A stretch of DNA of 64,000 nt from positions 10,891,135-10,955,134 of the forward strand of contig OU452202.1 in assembly GCA_911728435.2 (NCBI GenBank), read 5' to 3'. The notes under the pieces were generated by a model, which saw only the letters and a list, made by a program, of their open reading frames with translations, had not been told where the DNA came from and ran no database searches. Origin of the DNA: Apoderus coryli (Eukaryota; Arthropoda; Insecta; Coleoptera; Attelabidae). Positions 11,915-24,789 of the stretch are shown here, piece after piece. Position numbers and translations under genes: made by a program. Positions within the stretch are counted from its first letter, which is position 1; each line of letters begins with the position of its first letter.

Positions 11915-13060
11915 TTAAGTAAGTAAGTGTTCTAAACTTGTATTCTTTTGTGGATTATAGATAACGGTATTTGTCGAGCCACCACTTGCATTAGAATTTT
12001 CTATGGATGCACTATTACTGTCACTACTAAGGTCCTGTGATGTGTTTAGTAAACTTTCGTTTGAACGACTTCTGGAGTTGCTTGGTGATGAAGCACGACG
12101 AGCTATCGTTAGAGTGATGTTTCCCGGCACTGGACCTTTGGTGTGAAGCATAGCTTTACGCAGCGTTTCCATTGCATCGCTGTTGGTTTGTTGCAGCAAT
12201 GAAATGCCATTCACATTAAGCAATTGATCGTTGGTACGCAATCGTTTATCGCGGGACGCCGCTCCACCATTAATAACACTTTTAATGAAAATACCCAAAT
12301 CACCAGATTCACCCGTTTTGCCTTTGACACTAATACCAAGTCCTGCTTTCTCAGAGTCGTGGACGGGTATGTTGAAGGTGAGAATGTCGCGATGTTTCCA
12401 AGGGAATACCAAGGCTGAGTCGGGTTTGTCCGAAGGATTGCTGATATTTGCAGCGTCCTGAAACTGCGAAATAATTTTCGCTACCGATCCATTACTCGAG
12501 TTTAATTTGTCAGGCGTGGACCGATTATGTTGTAACGCCTGTAAATGGCACTGCGGTAACGGTGGTATATTCGGCGGAACATCCTCCTGTATATACCGTT
12601 CGTCCTCTTTACTAGTACTAATCATTGCATCGTCCTCTTGCATCTGTTCAATACCAATCCTTGGGAGACCGTTATCTGGCACTTCCTCTTGTCTGGAGAC
12701 GATTATTTTTACTTTACTGCCTGGAGGTGCTTTCCGTAATACTGCCACAGCTCCCGCCTGACTTTTACCTGTCATTTCCTCGTCGTTTACTTGCAGTAGT
12801 CTGTCACCGATGCGTAGACGACCATCCTCGATTGCGGCGCCCTCTGGTATAATATTTTTTAATGTAAATCGGACAATTCCCACCGTGGTAATACTAAAAC
12901 CTAGACCACATGGGCCTTTGGTCAATTCAATCTCGATCTTCCTGCCAATTTTCCTCGTATTTGTTGTTAAAAGCCTTTTGAGGTTTTTCGAGATCGCTGG
13001 GACCTTCTTCGTTGGTGATACTGTCGCTACTTTCGTACTTGTACTTTTATTGTGTAACAA
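11915..13060 (-). pseudogene. baz: bazooka/Par-3 PDZ2-PDZ3 copy, intronless and frameshifted
   Basis: Bazooka/Par-3 is the scaffold of the apical Par-3/Par-6/aPKC polarity complex and binds partners through three PDZ domains. This 381-codon frame covers only PDZ2 (about residues 40-122: RKIGRKIEIELTKGPCGLGF...DGRLRIGDRLLQVN) and PDZ3 (about 220-315: AGLGISVKGKTGESGDLGIF...INGGAAS...DAMETLRKAM), plus a Ser/Asn-rich tail. The N-terminal CR1 domain, PDZ1 and the aPKC-binding region are missing. The frame opens on a non-ATG codon just after an in-frame stop. In PDZ2 the peptide VGIVRFTLKN (about 12857-12886) is an out-of-frame reading of GGNCPIYIKN: a deletion of roughly 16 bp and one extra A in an A-run cancel out. 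That, and the lack of introns over 1.1 kb, point to a decayed retrocopy. A diverged exon of a live gene is less likely. Confidence 0.75.
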
Positions 13061-15241
13061 TTATAGACATTTATCTGTGATTGCTTACAGGTACACATAA
13101 TAAAATATATTGGTATTTGGTTAATGATTAAATAAACAATAATATTAACAACATAGTAAATGGAAGTAGAAAAATCTAAGAGTCTTTTTCTGGAGTCTAG
13201 TGTTATCTATACTTTCCGCATATACGATACGTATTGGATGGCACCTTAACTCTATTTGGAATGAGTACTTATCTAGTGTAAACATAACTAAAATCTCATG
13301 TTTAACCATGGAGATACGTATACGTTCTTGGTATTGCCTAAACTCCCTAATATGTTATTTATCTGAGACAATAATAATTGTGATTTTCTCCATATGTTAG
13401 AGATGCAATTAAATACATACAAAGCTTTAATCGAAATTGGACCGAAAGCTTGACCATTCTAGTTATAAATTACACGAATCGTAGCACTCTTTGACAGATC
13501 ATAATATCGAAAGTATCCACATAACTTTCCCTTTTCCAAATACAAAATCGTTCATTAATCTGCTTTAACTACTAAATCTTCAAACATATAATTTGTGGTT
13601 GCCTACCTACATGTAGGTGTCGTAATGAAATATAATGTAGGTATAGAATCGAAAATTCTAATACCGAAATCCATCAAGTTTAAATTAAAACCATGCTAAA
13701 TTTATTGCTTTTATCTTTGGCGAATATCAATGACCAAAATTGTAAATTTCATACCAGAGGCGGAGTTGAGTTTTTTTTTTTCAAAGCTAATTATTTTTTG
13801 ATGAAAACACACCAAAACAAATAAAATCTCGATTACCCATTTCTGTTTATAAGATTAATTCAAGTTGGTGGATTTTTTTACAAAATTAAATTTCTTTTGA
13901 TGACATCGATCATAGTATATCAACGTCATTAATGCAGAGCATTTGTCATGTGTACTACATTCTCCCTTTTCTAAAATTTAATTAGAGAAGGTACTTTTAA
14001 AAATAACGTAATAACGTTTCTTACACTCAATGTATGAATAAATTTAAAAAACACGTATTATGATATACAAAAAGAAGCTAGAAAATATGAAAGGTCCCAT
14101 ATTTTTAAAAGTATGGTTTGTGTTTGAATTTTACCGTAAAATGGTGTTTGAATGACAATGTTTATTATAATTATGCTTTATTGTGTGAAAATATTGAGTT
14201 CTGGCCAAACTTACCCTAGTTCATAACGCAGATATACAGGGTTGCCAAAATGGTAATATTGGTTGAATATTGTATTTCTAATTTACGAACAGGCAGGCGA
14301 AAAACAGTTGTAAGCACCACTGGCGGTAAAGTCGCTGCAGCCCTTCGCTGTATAGCTGCCCTCGCTCGCTTCGCTCACTCGTGCGCCTATAACGCGGCGG
14401 GCTGAAACGAATGCTTTACCGCCCTTGATACTTAATATACTATTTCGGTTTTCCAAAATAATCTAGTTTTGAACCCATATTTTTGCATGGGATTATTTGG
14501 GGGGGTTGTTAGGGGCGACGAATTTGAATTCGTTTATAATTTTGATATGAATTGTAGATGGCGCTCTCTGCAGCACTCTGATTACATAAAAACAAATGTA
14601 ACTCTTTTGTGCCTCAGTGTATTTTTACGTTTTTATTAAAAATATCACTTTTCTCATCTTTGTTAAATAAAAAAGGTATACCTTGTAAATGCCGATCCGA
14701 GAAACTATTTTCGAGATATTTATTTAATTAAATATGAGAATGTTTCAAACTAGCATTATTTTCTTTGAGAAAATTTTAAAATATGTAAATTCTGTAATTT
14801 TTAAATATAAATTCCTGACACAGCAAGCATAAAATGTCGACATTGTCGGTAGTTCTGGTATAATTTATTTAGTCCATGTAAAAAGTCTGATGTCAAGAAA
14901 AAAGTAGGAAAAAACAAAATTAGTTCAACACCTGAGTGTGAGTGAGGAAAAAACATCCTTCTTCATAAAATCCCTTGGCTGCTTTCCAGAATGCACTCTA
15001 GGGTGTTATGACGATAACTTTGCTTTTCATTTTAACCTGATGCTGCAACTTTTTTGTTAACAAAAAAATATAAAATAAATTCCCTCTGTTAAATCTATCG
15101 GGTAAACTGATCGATAGGTTGGACATTGTTAGAAAGCCACCTCACAAAAAATCATGAATACACGGTGATTAATGAGCGGTCCCTACACCTCATCTTGGAA
15201 CAAAAAACATCTTACCTTATTGGTCTAAAAAAATCTTATAA
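13061..15241. other. No gene recognised
   Basis: AT-rich apart from a GC-richer patch at about 14310-14420 (CTCGCTCGCTTCGCTCACTC). No terminal repeats or coding domains seen. Confidence 0.5.
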
Positions 15242-16060
15242 ACAGGGTTATTCACGCCATACGACATTATGGGTACATTGTAAAAATATTGTGAATCTAT
15301 ACATGGTGTCCCAAATTTAAGAAATGAAACGTAGTTGTGTTTTTTTAAAAGGAATATATTTTTAGATTCCCCGTTCAAAATAAACCTAACTTTCATTAAA
15401 CTACATCTCACTTAAACCTGACAGTTTTTTAAATATTTTAATTTCTATGAAAATATAGACATAATTTGAATGAAAAAATCACACCTATTCGTTTGTTCTT
15501 TTTAAGCAAGTCTGGGCTGATAAATATACCCACTCACCACTTGTTCCGCCAAATATAAAAAACGCCCAATACTAAAGACAGGCTGTCCAATAATATAAGT
15601 TATATGGACGTAAAGTTTAATCCTAAATAACTTGTTTATTTCAAACACCCAGTATGTGAGGTCAAAACTAGATGCACAAAGTAATTATCTGTCAAATACT
15701 ATAAAACTTTCCTATGGATAACTCTTGACATTTTCGTGGAAAATGCACCTATTCATAATATTAGGCGAATTTTTAATTGAATCTCTTAGTTTCATGTAGA
15801 CCACCCTGTATTTGATGATGCAAAAAATAAAGTTTTCCTATAGATATATTTAATTTTGCATGGAAGAGGCACACATATTGGTAATAATAGGAAGAATTTT
15901 CAAAATAATATTTATCAAGTCTGCCATGAGAATTTGAGAAGACACAATACATTTTTTTTAATTTAATATTTACTGTCAAATAGTCTGTCGAAAATTCTTA
16001 CATAAGAGTTGGGAATTTTTCATATAACAGTTTTTTATCTGTGACATTTGATTTAATTCA

Positions 16061-16412
16061 TTTGAAAAAATAGTCCATTCTTAAGTGGAGTTGCAATTTT
16101 AGTGTTTAAATGAAAGTCGAATCTCCACAAAATAAATTTAATAGAAACTATCGGCCATACATGTTTCGGGACTAGACCAGTCCCATCATCAGTGGCATGT
16201 CAACAATCGAACAAACACAACACTAAGACGTACAATGTTTCATTATATCTCTATTGAAGCCATTTTATGGAAAAATATTTGAATTATAATTTTTTTTTTT
16301 TTAATTAAATTACAGTTACATATTTGGTCTAATTTTCTTTTTGTATATCATACTTTTCTTTGTTTTTTAATAAAGTTAAAACTATGTAACTATTTGTTTT
16401 TTGTTAAAGCCA
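16061..16412 (-). mobile_element. Hammerhead-tailed insertion with 11-bp target duplication
   Basis: The insertion splits R1a and is flanked by GATTTAATTCA at 16050-16060 and again at 16413-16423. The other R1 copies have the sequence once (for example GATTTAATTCAATTCATC in copy c). It contains a CTGATGA...GAAAC motif (16155-16195, minus) followed by the same GTGGAGATT.GACTTT tail as at 3.6 and 38.5 kb. It has no reading frame. An 11-bp duplication fits target-primed retrotransposition, so this is a non-autonomous retroelement, plausibly mobilised by a Penelope-like or LINE enzyme. Confidence 0.75.
16155..16195 (-). ncRNA. Hammerhead-ribozyme-like motif 3 (best preserved)
   Basis: Minus strand: CCACTGATGA-T, stem II GGGAC-TGGTCTA-GTCCC (five perfect pairs), GAAAC, ATGTATGG. 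The core halves are intact. As in motif 1, one additional U precedes stem II, and the expected GUH cleavage site after stem III is not clear, so cleavage activity is uncertain. Confidence 0.5.
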
Positions 16413-16764
16413 GATTTAATTCAATTAATCAAAACTGCGAACCTATTCCAAATGAGAAAGAATAGACATGATTTTTCTGAGGGAATGGTCCAAAAACGCT
16501 TTACTGGCATCGCGAGTTTACGCTCAAACAAAGCGGTGTTCAAGAGACTGTTAAGGCAGTTTAACGAAAGCAAAGATTAATGTACACAAAAATAATCAAC
16601 AATTATACGCCCCGCCATGATTATTACTACTAATTATTATCTACAATTTGTCATAATTGTTGATTATTTTTTCACAAGTGTCATATTTATTTGTTTTCTA
16701 AAGCCATCATGGCCAGCTAAAATTAATTAAATTTCAAATTCATATCACTATTGTAATAGAAAAA

Positions 16765-17023
16765 TGTAAAATTGTCAATATTTTGAAAACTATCAGTTTT
16801 TGATGAAATATGTTTATAATTACAAGGAGAATCCAAAAAAAATATAATTTATATAGGGTCGTATTTGAAATAAGGAAGTTGACACCCGGAGTACTAGATT
16901 CTTGAAAACATTTTGGCCGAATTGGTTCCGTTGACGTAAGTACTACACCAGATTTTCAGATTATTCCACAGTGTAGTTTCTCCATAATCGATCGAATTTC
17001 TTCCAGGTGGGACACCCGGTATA
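16765..17023. repeat. R3 repeat, copy b (uninterrupted)
   Basis: Begins TGTAAAATTGTCAATATTTT like the window start and ends GGGACACCCGGTATA. It holds AATTTATATAGGGTC at about 16847-16859 with a single TA where copy a carries mariner M1, so it is the empty-site allele of that repeat. Confidence 0.75.
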
Positions 17024-18267
17024 TCCCAAAACGTGTATATCTTTTTCCCCTGTCCTCTTTGTTGTATGTTTTAGGACGCTGGTGAACAAATGATTCGTGC
17101 TCAACTAAATTTGCTTTTAAAGGAGCAAATATCTCACAGAACGGTTGCCTTCTTTCTGGATATTTAACAAGCACAAAACTATAATTATAATAGCCATAAT
17201 ACCTCTATTTTCATACGCTGCCTTTATTCGAATAAATTATTGATATCACTTAAATAAAAATTACCAAAAGAACGAAAATAAACTGCTTTATAAACCAAAA
17301 GTAGATCCAAAAACCAAGGAGATACAAATATTTGACATTTATTTTGGTTTGTTTGTAAATTCTCATTTATCTGCGTGTTTCTGAGAAAAAGTCCATACTA
17401 TTATATATTTGTGAAAATGTAAATAAAAGACAAATTTTATAGTCAATAAATTTATAGGGCGTTCCATTCTAAAAATAAAAAGGGTCCGATAATTTTTTTA
17501 CCCGAAACTGTCATTATCATCAGCATTTACTTGGTAACGCAAAAGTACCCAAAATGGACACCCGGTACACGTTTATACAAATAATATTTTGATTTCTATA
17601 TTAAATTACTTATTTTAATGAGCTTGTCATCATGTCAATATTCCCCACCATAACCAGAACCACCGTGTATATATAAATAGTGATTTTGTTATCGACACTG
17701 TCTTTACAGCATAAAATTGTTCACATCGTTTTAAAATACCATAATAGCCGAAAGCGTGTTAGTACCTGTGTTACAACGTTCTAATAATGCTATAATACAG
17801 GATTTATTTCGACCTTATTGCAGTATGTAGATAGTCAAACGATGTTATCCCAGTTTCAGCCACGAATATTAGATTTTTGTTTAAATTGTAACACAGCTGC
17901 ATATACAGGATATAACAGGAGTCCAAAAAGTTTGGAATACCAGGTTTCAAAGATAAATCTAATAAAATATATTTTTTGGTTATAGGACATAAGTACAAAA
18001 GTTATACGTCCTGAGAAAATTATATTTTTCAACATGTAAGACTTACTTTAGATTTACTTTTATCAATCTAGAAAGAGGCCGATTAAATTGTGGGATATGC
18101 AATACTATGTGTATGTAGATGGTACTAGTATACTACTGTTGTATATCTCATTGTGATTAAATGCAGGCCGATATTGTAGATGGGCAACGACTATGGTACT
18201 CTGACGAGCTCGTAATAAGAGCGAAACGAATTCGTGAGTATCTGTCGACCCATGCCTCGGTCTGGTT
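17024..18267. other. No gene recognised
   Basis: AT-rich; only short shadow frames. Confidence 0.5.
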
Positions 18268-18366
18268 TTACTGAATTAGACTGAGGCCCTGCTAAATTAA
18301 ACAAAATCCCTTGTGTAGGTAAAACCAGTCATTTTGTCCGCAATGCCACTAAATTATTTTTCACAA
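18268..18366 (-). repeat. R6 repeat, copy b
   Basis: Inverse copy of 9088-9182, with GACTGAGGCCCTGCTAAATT and CCTTGTGTAGGTAAAACCAG. Confidence 0.6.
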
Positions 18367-18807
18367 ATGAGAATAAATGAATCCTATTTACTAACAAACG
18401 CAGGAAATGTACGACTAAGGTTTTTTTTTGTTTGTTTCAAACTGTATATCAACTTTAAAGTAAATGTTCAAATAGAAATTTAAAGTTCAAGTGAAATTAA
18501 TATTACCAAAAATCCATAATTAGTTCGATATTCCGCTTTTTTAAAATTCAGAATAAGAAATATCTTACCAAATAATCAGTTTGTTACATCAAAATAGGTA
18601 CATATTATAATCTTCTACGTTCCACAACGTTTAAGGACAAAACACCACATATTACCGATTGAAATTCCCACTAAAATATGCTTAAGGGTCTACGTTAAAC
18701 AAACGTTCCCATTGGCCAAAGCCACACACGTTTAAATATAGCCCTAGTGGGAAATATTCATTACCCACGGGTAAATTTACTGGTAAAGCAGTCGTAGAAA
18801 AAGTCTA
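18367..18807. other. No gene recognised
   Basis: Nothing beyond AT-rich sequence. Confidence 0.45.
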
Positions 18808-19187
18808 GTGTGAAACTCACATGAAATGACCATTTCCTACTCGTATGATTTGCACGATCATACTCGTAGAAAATATGTCATTTCATGTTCGTTGCAGAAT
18901 ATACTATTCCAAAATAGAAATCCCGTTAGGATGGTAAGAATACCAATAGAAAATTTTGGACAAAATTTTCTCATTCACAAAATGTCGTTCGAACCAAAAT
19001 TACAACAACCAACAAAGACAAAAATTCCTAAAATGCAAGTGTCAAATTAAAAGTGAATGCAAAATACTGGACGATATATAGAATAGTGAATAGTATATTG
19101 TGTAACAAACATGAGAGGACATATTATATTTCCTACGAGTATGATCGTACGAGTAGGAAATGGTCATTTTATGTGAGTTTCTATACC
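18808..19187. mobile_element. Foldback MITE with palindromic ends
   Basis: The outer ends GAAACTCACATGAAATGACC (left) and GGTCATTTTATGTGAGTTTC (right) are inverted copies. Each end is itself a palindrome: TTTCCTACTCGTATGAT facing GATCATACTCGTAGAAAA on the left, and TTTCCTACGAGTATGATC facing GTACGAGTAGGAAA on the right. A related half-palindrome occurs at 63340-63375. No coding capacity. Confidence 0.65.
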
Positions 19188-21211
19188 TTTTCTATGAGTG
19201 TTTTAATTGTTTTGAATAAATTAAACATCATAATTTTTAGGAAAATATTTGTTTGTCGAAGCTTACCTATACTCGCCCTGATGGCGTAAGCCTAAATACG
19301 ATGAGCAAAAGGTATTAAATTGACTAGGTGGTGTTAAACTAGCACTATCACTGTTTTTAATTATATAAATATATTTGAAACCTTCGAAATTAGCGAAATA
19401 AATTGTCAATTTGGTTTAACTGTATTGTGGGCGTTGCTACTTTTGTGATTACCAGGAAATTTACCCGTGCATTTTTAAATATCTCAGGGGGTTTTGACTC
19501 AATAAAATGCTAGATAAATATAAACAAATTATAAAATTTAATAAAAATCCAAGAATAATATTAGAAATCATACGGTAGGTATGACAGTATTAAATAGCAA
19601 GAAATTCCCAAGAAAAATTCATATAATATTTTAAATACCCCTCCTTCTGTGCGTTTATAAACAATTGATACCGAGTTGCAATCATCGCATATCCACTAAA
19701 ACTATATTGACGTATTGATACTGGCGATGGTCAACCGAGACAGAACGAACGTATAAAAATGGTACCTATGGTTTATATTCTGTTCAATAGAACATTACGA
19801 AACAAAACTACAAATAACTACTTATTTTATGATCGATACAAAATACAGAATAAAGTAAAACAAGAACAGTGATACACTATAGTAATATTAGTATAACAGC
19901 AAAAGTTTTACAGTTAATTATATTAGAACTTTTAATTTATCTTTTTAGGAGGAAATATGGAGAATGCAGAGGAGAATAGGTACCTATATATAGAATATTT
20001 CATAAGCCCACTGGAGACAAGAATAATCTGAAAAATCGACTTCAGAAAATATGTGATGAATCAAAACAAAACAAAAATTTACGAGAAAACGACGATTTCG
20101 TAATTGAAAGATGTGTGTGATGTTATATAGGGTAAGAGTATACCTGTAGACAAGTAGATTAGATAACATTCATAGTATCTATTTATTATTACAGGAGATA
20201 TTGGACCTCAAACTTTTCAACCTGAAATTGACGCCTTCACCATATGTCAAGAATGATGATTTTTGATATTAGTTCTGATTTGAATTCATTTATGTAATTA
20301 GAATTAAGTTGTACGTTGTTTTATTTAACTAACATTTGTCTTAAATAAATATAGTTTAAATCAAATCAATTCAATTTACTTCAGGATTGTGTCCAGTTTT
20401 CGAATTATTATTAGGTATGCGTTGCAACGTTATTTGTGCTTTTCTTCATGTTTAGCCTCGTGCCGTTTTCTATCATCTTCTGTTTAACTTCACGGTGTTT
20501 CTTTGATTGAAGTGCAAAAATAATCAAATTAAATAATGAGTGTCTTACATACAATAGCTATTTGAAAAAAAATAAATATTTAATGACGATATTCAGGATA
20601 CATTGACCTGTGTTAATAGCCAAAATAAAATAATAATCTCATTAAATCAGTATAAAGGTATTACTCAATCTAATAAGCGAAGTCTTTCCAATTTTATAAC
20701 TTTATTTTTAAATCTTTACCTCTAAAAAATGAGCAAGTAGATCATCAGGTAAAAAATATTAAGCTTGAAAACTTCAGCATCGTCGAAAAGGAACGTAAAA
20801 AGTGTTTTATGTTAGAAATACTTTCACACAAATGGAAGGAACTTATTGAAATCCCGGCCTCATAACATGCGAAGAGAAGTAACTTTTTGCGGTAAATACT
20901 TTTCTTTTGTGATTTACGACCGAACACATAAATTTGAATAAAATTATATGGTAAGAAAAAGCATACAGGGGTGGATGTATACTAGAAAATAAATTTAATA
21001 TTTTTGACATATCTAAAAGCCACTTTTGCATATTATTTTGCTGCTGTTAAAAAGTGTATTCTCATGTTAATCTCAAACACTAAACTGAAACTTTTTAGTT
21101 CTGAGATGACAACAGTAGTAGAAATGTTTAATAATATAATTAAATAAAATATAATAAATATACAAAATAAATAAACAAATATATTTAGGATGAGATAACC
21201 TATGACATATA
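19188..21211. other. No gene recognised
   Basis: AT-rich; the minus-strand frames at 20745-21031 have no recognisable domain. Confidence 0.5.
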
Positions 21212-22397
21212 CAGGGTTATTCACGTCATTGTTCCTGCCCATGTACAAAATTCAACACGATTTAAAATCAATATTGAAAAGTTCTTGATGCCGTTGCACT
21301 GTGTTTGGGCGGTATCTTTCGTTAAACTGCCTTAACAATCTCTCGAAGACTACTTTTTTTGGATGATTTTGCGCCGGGAACCTTTGAGCGTAAACTCGCG
21401 ATGCCAGTAAAGCGTTTTTGGACCATTCCCCCAGAATAAAAATCATGTCTATTCTTTCTCCTTTGGAATACGTTCGCATTTTTGATTAATTGAATTAAAT
21501 CAAATCTCACAGATAAAAAACTGTTTTATGAAAAATTTCCAACCCTTAGGAAAGAATTTTCCACAGACTATTTGACAGTAAATATCAAATTAAAAAAAAT
21601 GTATTCTGTATTCTCAAATTCTCATGACTGACTTGATAAATATTATAATTTTGAAAATTCTTTCTATTATTACCAATATGTGTACCTCTTTCATGTAAAA
21701 TTAAAGATATACATATCTATAGGAAATGTTTACTTTAAAATTAATTTTTGCATCATCAAATACAGGGTGGTCTACATGAAACTAAGAGATTCAATAAAAA
21801 ATTCGCCTAATATTATGAATATGTGCATTTTCCACGAAAACGTCAAGAGTTGTCCATAAGAAAATATTATAATATTTAACAGATAACTACTTTATGCATC
21901 CATTTTTGACCTCATATACCGGGTATTCCATTTGAAATAAATAAGTTATCTAGAATTAAACTTTACGTTCATTTAATTTATATTATTGGACATCCTGTAT
22001 TTATTATTGAGGGTTTTTTATATTTGGCGCAACAAGTGATGAGTGGGTATATTTATCAGCCCAGACTGGCAAACGAATGGGTGTGAATTTCAATTTATGT
22101 CTATATTTTTATCAAAATTAAAATATTTCAAAAATCGCCAGGTTTAGGTGAGATGTACTTTAATTAATTAAATCAGGTTTATTTCGGACGGGGAATCTAA
22201 AAATATATTCATATACAGGACATTCCATTTAAAAAAAACAACTATGGTTCATTTCATATATTTGGGACACCCGTATAGATTCACAATATTTTTAAAATGT
22301 AGCCTTAAATCATTTTTATCGAACCCATGAATAAAACTTTTAGGAAATTAAATAGTTTAGCCACACTATTCCGTGTCGTATTGCGTGAATAACCCTG
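21212..22397 (-). mobile_element. R1 Tc1/mariner-like element, copy b, both ends present
   Basis: Terminal inverted repeats CAGGGTTATTCACG (21212-21225) and CGTGAATAACCCTG (22384-22397), flanked by TA on each side. It is the only R1 copy with both ends. At 1.19 kb with only an N-terminal transposase piece it is an internally deleted, non-autonomous derivative. Confidence 0.85.
21282..21479 (-). pseudogene. DUF4817-type transposase N-terminal fragment
   Basis: The frame reads YSKGERIDMIFILGEWSKNA, then ASRVYAQRFPAQNHP and FERLLRQFNERY. This is the first helix-turn-helix ('DUF4817'-type) found at the N-terminus of many arthropod mariner/Tc1-like transposases. It is followed by TVQRHQELF and a stop, with no catalytic core. 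Homologous decayed pieces are in copies a and c. Confidence 0.75.
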
Positions 22398-23603
22398 TAT
22401 AGTACAACAATAAGCATATAACGAGCTAACCGTAGCTTCATTTTCCTTAACATTCCATACGGTTTTAAATATAAGACTATATTTCAGAAAAATAGGCAGC
22501 AATGACATCTTAAGCCTACCACAATTTTTCAAAAGTGAACTCTAATTCTCTATTACCTATTTTCTTGTTGATTTTCCAAAAAATGATTAGTTTATGATCA
22601 ATCGCTCTACGTGCACGTTGATTTTAAGTAGGTAAGGAACAATATATGTCCTCGATACGAGGTAGATTCTTTAAGAGCTCGGCTTTTTTAAAGCTCTGCT
22701 CTGCACAGTTTCATTCCTCTATAATCACAAGTGTAAAAATAAACTTTCCGACCAATAACTTTAGAGTCTTTAGCTATCAGAATTTCATTTGTAGGGATTT
22801 CGTATCTAAAGTTGCTGTTCATGCAATTCAAATCTTGTGTTGTTTTTTGTCAAAAGAAGCCAGTATAAATCAGCTTTATTGGCAAAGGTCATGCAAAATA
22901 GGAACCTATCCTAGGCGTATTATTTTAAACTGTTTCTAAACTAAGAATGTGTTAATGAACAAGATACCCTTATATCCCAGATGATTCCAAAAATATTGTG
23001 ATTTTCAATGTTTCCTAGCAATCTGCTGTCCATAGGAGTTAAATTGCATAACTGTTGAAAATGTGATGTCTCTCAAATAATTACTTGCACCTATAGTCTT
23101 TCCAGATACTACACTCAACAAACTCCAAATGAAACGATGCCAAAAATAAATTTTCTCACCTTTGGGGACCAAAGTTGCTTGAATCTGCTCATGTGTAACG
23201 CTAATCTCAGCAATACCAGTGTTTTACGCACATAAAATATACAGATGAAGGGAGATACAGAACAAGACATCATATGGAATAAACTTTACTGACAGCACTT
23301 GAAAACTTTTTCCAGTTAAATCGTAAATAACATTTCTCTGTTTAGTTTTTGACTTTCGTTTTATAAAGATTTGCTTCTACTGAGGTATGTGTGCTTGTAC
23401 CTACTGATGAAAATGTTGCATGTGGATCGCTTTAAAGCAAAGTTGAAAATGATTTTCAATTTAATTAGAACTTGTAAGATGTGGAATACGAGTATACGAC
23501 TACGGTTTGGTTTATACTAATTATGTTGATGTTTTTACATAAGGCATCTAATTGTAGTTTAATGACTATCACATATTGACGTAATCTTTATATTATTATT
23601 ACA
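22398..23603. other. No gene recognised
   Basis: A 97-codon plus-strand frame at 22646-22939 has no known motif and is probably chance. Confidence 0.45.
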
Positions 23604-24489
23604 CACAGAAAAAAAAAACTTGGTTTATCCAAATAAAAAATATTATTTAGAGGTGAATTTGCTAGTTTTCGCAAAATTTTTGTTAAAGTAGTAAATGTAG
23701 TTATCAAGTATGAGTAGCTACATTATCTAAAAACGACAATTTTTCCTGCTAAGCTGATATCTTCTCATCTAAACGAGACTTGTATGTGCATTAGTTAAAT
23801 AAGATTTCAAATTTGAACCTATATAAAATTTTATTTGCGCTAAATGAGTTCGGTATTCTGCTTGAATTAGGTATTGTACACCTACAGATTTCCATACGTA
23901 CCCACTTAGGTGTAGCTATTATTATTAAGAAAATACTTAATGAGGTAATTAGGTAGGTACCTATACGTACCTAACTATTCTCAAAAATCGTTTTATGAAA
24001 CCCAAAACTAAATTAGTTCTAATAGGAACATATACCTACCTACCTATAAATTTTATTTATCTGCTTTAGTATATTAATGGACCTAGGTATGTGCATTATA
24101 ATATTTAAGTATAAATAAGATTTTAACAACTAAGTACATAGCTAAAATAGGCACTGATTTAATTAAATCTGTGTAATAGTTATTTTACCTAATACTTCTC
24201 ATTTACGAAATTTCTATCCTCCAAAATATCGAATTATTTTATCTGGTAGAGATAGGAACCTATAGTTGTCTACATAAGTCGTCATTCTATTCCAGCCAAC
24301 GGTTATTCCCCGTTCTACCTAATGTGTTTGTCCCCGCTGCTAGTCGACGTACCTAAAACCCTTTGTAGAGCGGTTGCCGACAACAACATCTTCTATGTGT
24401 ACCGCTTGTACCTAGCGCGTCTCGCTTGGTGTAGAGGGAGTGGGTTTCATTTTGGTATTTTTTGATTACAGTCTTGGCGTCGCTCTAAC

Positions 24490-24789
24490 TAGGCTTTAGT
24501 TATTTTGCGTTTTGTGTTCTAATCTGAAGATATTTCAATTTCAAAATTTGATCTATTGATAGTATATACCTAGGTATTGATCTCCCAATTTCTACAAGTG
24601 GTGAGGACGGATTATACAGATACAGTTACAGATATTAACCAATGTGCATCCAACATAATTAAGTGTAGTGATTAGTGATTAGTTTGGCGTGTTGAGTTTT
24701 GTTAAATATATATTATTAATATCTATGGAGGAAACAAAAGAAATATTAATTAGTTGAATCTGGGGGAGCTCGTTGACACTTTTCTCGGT
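24490..24789 (+). promoter_or_regulatory. Candidate 5' untranslated exon ending at a GTAAGT donor
   Basis: A GC-richer stretch (about 24290-24480) leads into a region without long frames that ends CACTTTTCTCG|GTAAGTAC at 24789/24790, a near-consensus splice donor. This is what a non-coding first exon would look like, but no matching downstream coding exon was found in the window. Confidence 0.25.

Larger units (their letters stand above)
15243..16564 (+). mobile_element. R1 Tc1/mariner-like element, copy a (interrupted, right end lost)
   Basis: Starts CAGGGTTATTCACGCCATAC and aligns along its length with copies at 21212-22397 (minus), 46388-48384 (plus) and 49478-50659 (minus). It is split by a 352-bp hammerhead-tailed insertion at 16061-16412. 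The part after the insertion encodes a decayed piece of a DUF4817-type transposase N-terminus (about 16440-16562). The right terminal repeat is missing. Confidence 0.8.

Noticed and set aside
12224..13100. Several plus-strand frames across the bazooka copy
   Set aside because: They are shadows of the minus-strand PDZ coding frame.
22646..22939. 97-codon plus-strand frame
   Set aside because: No known motif; expected by chance in this length of sequence.
23880..24070. Repeated TAGGTACCTACC-type sequence as a regulatory array
   Set aside because: Irregular spacing and low complexity; such runs are common simple-sequence background in some insect genomes.
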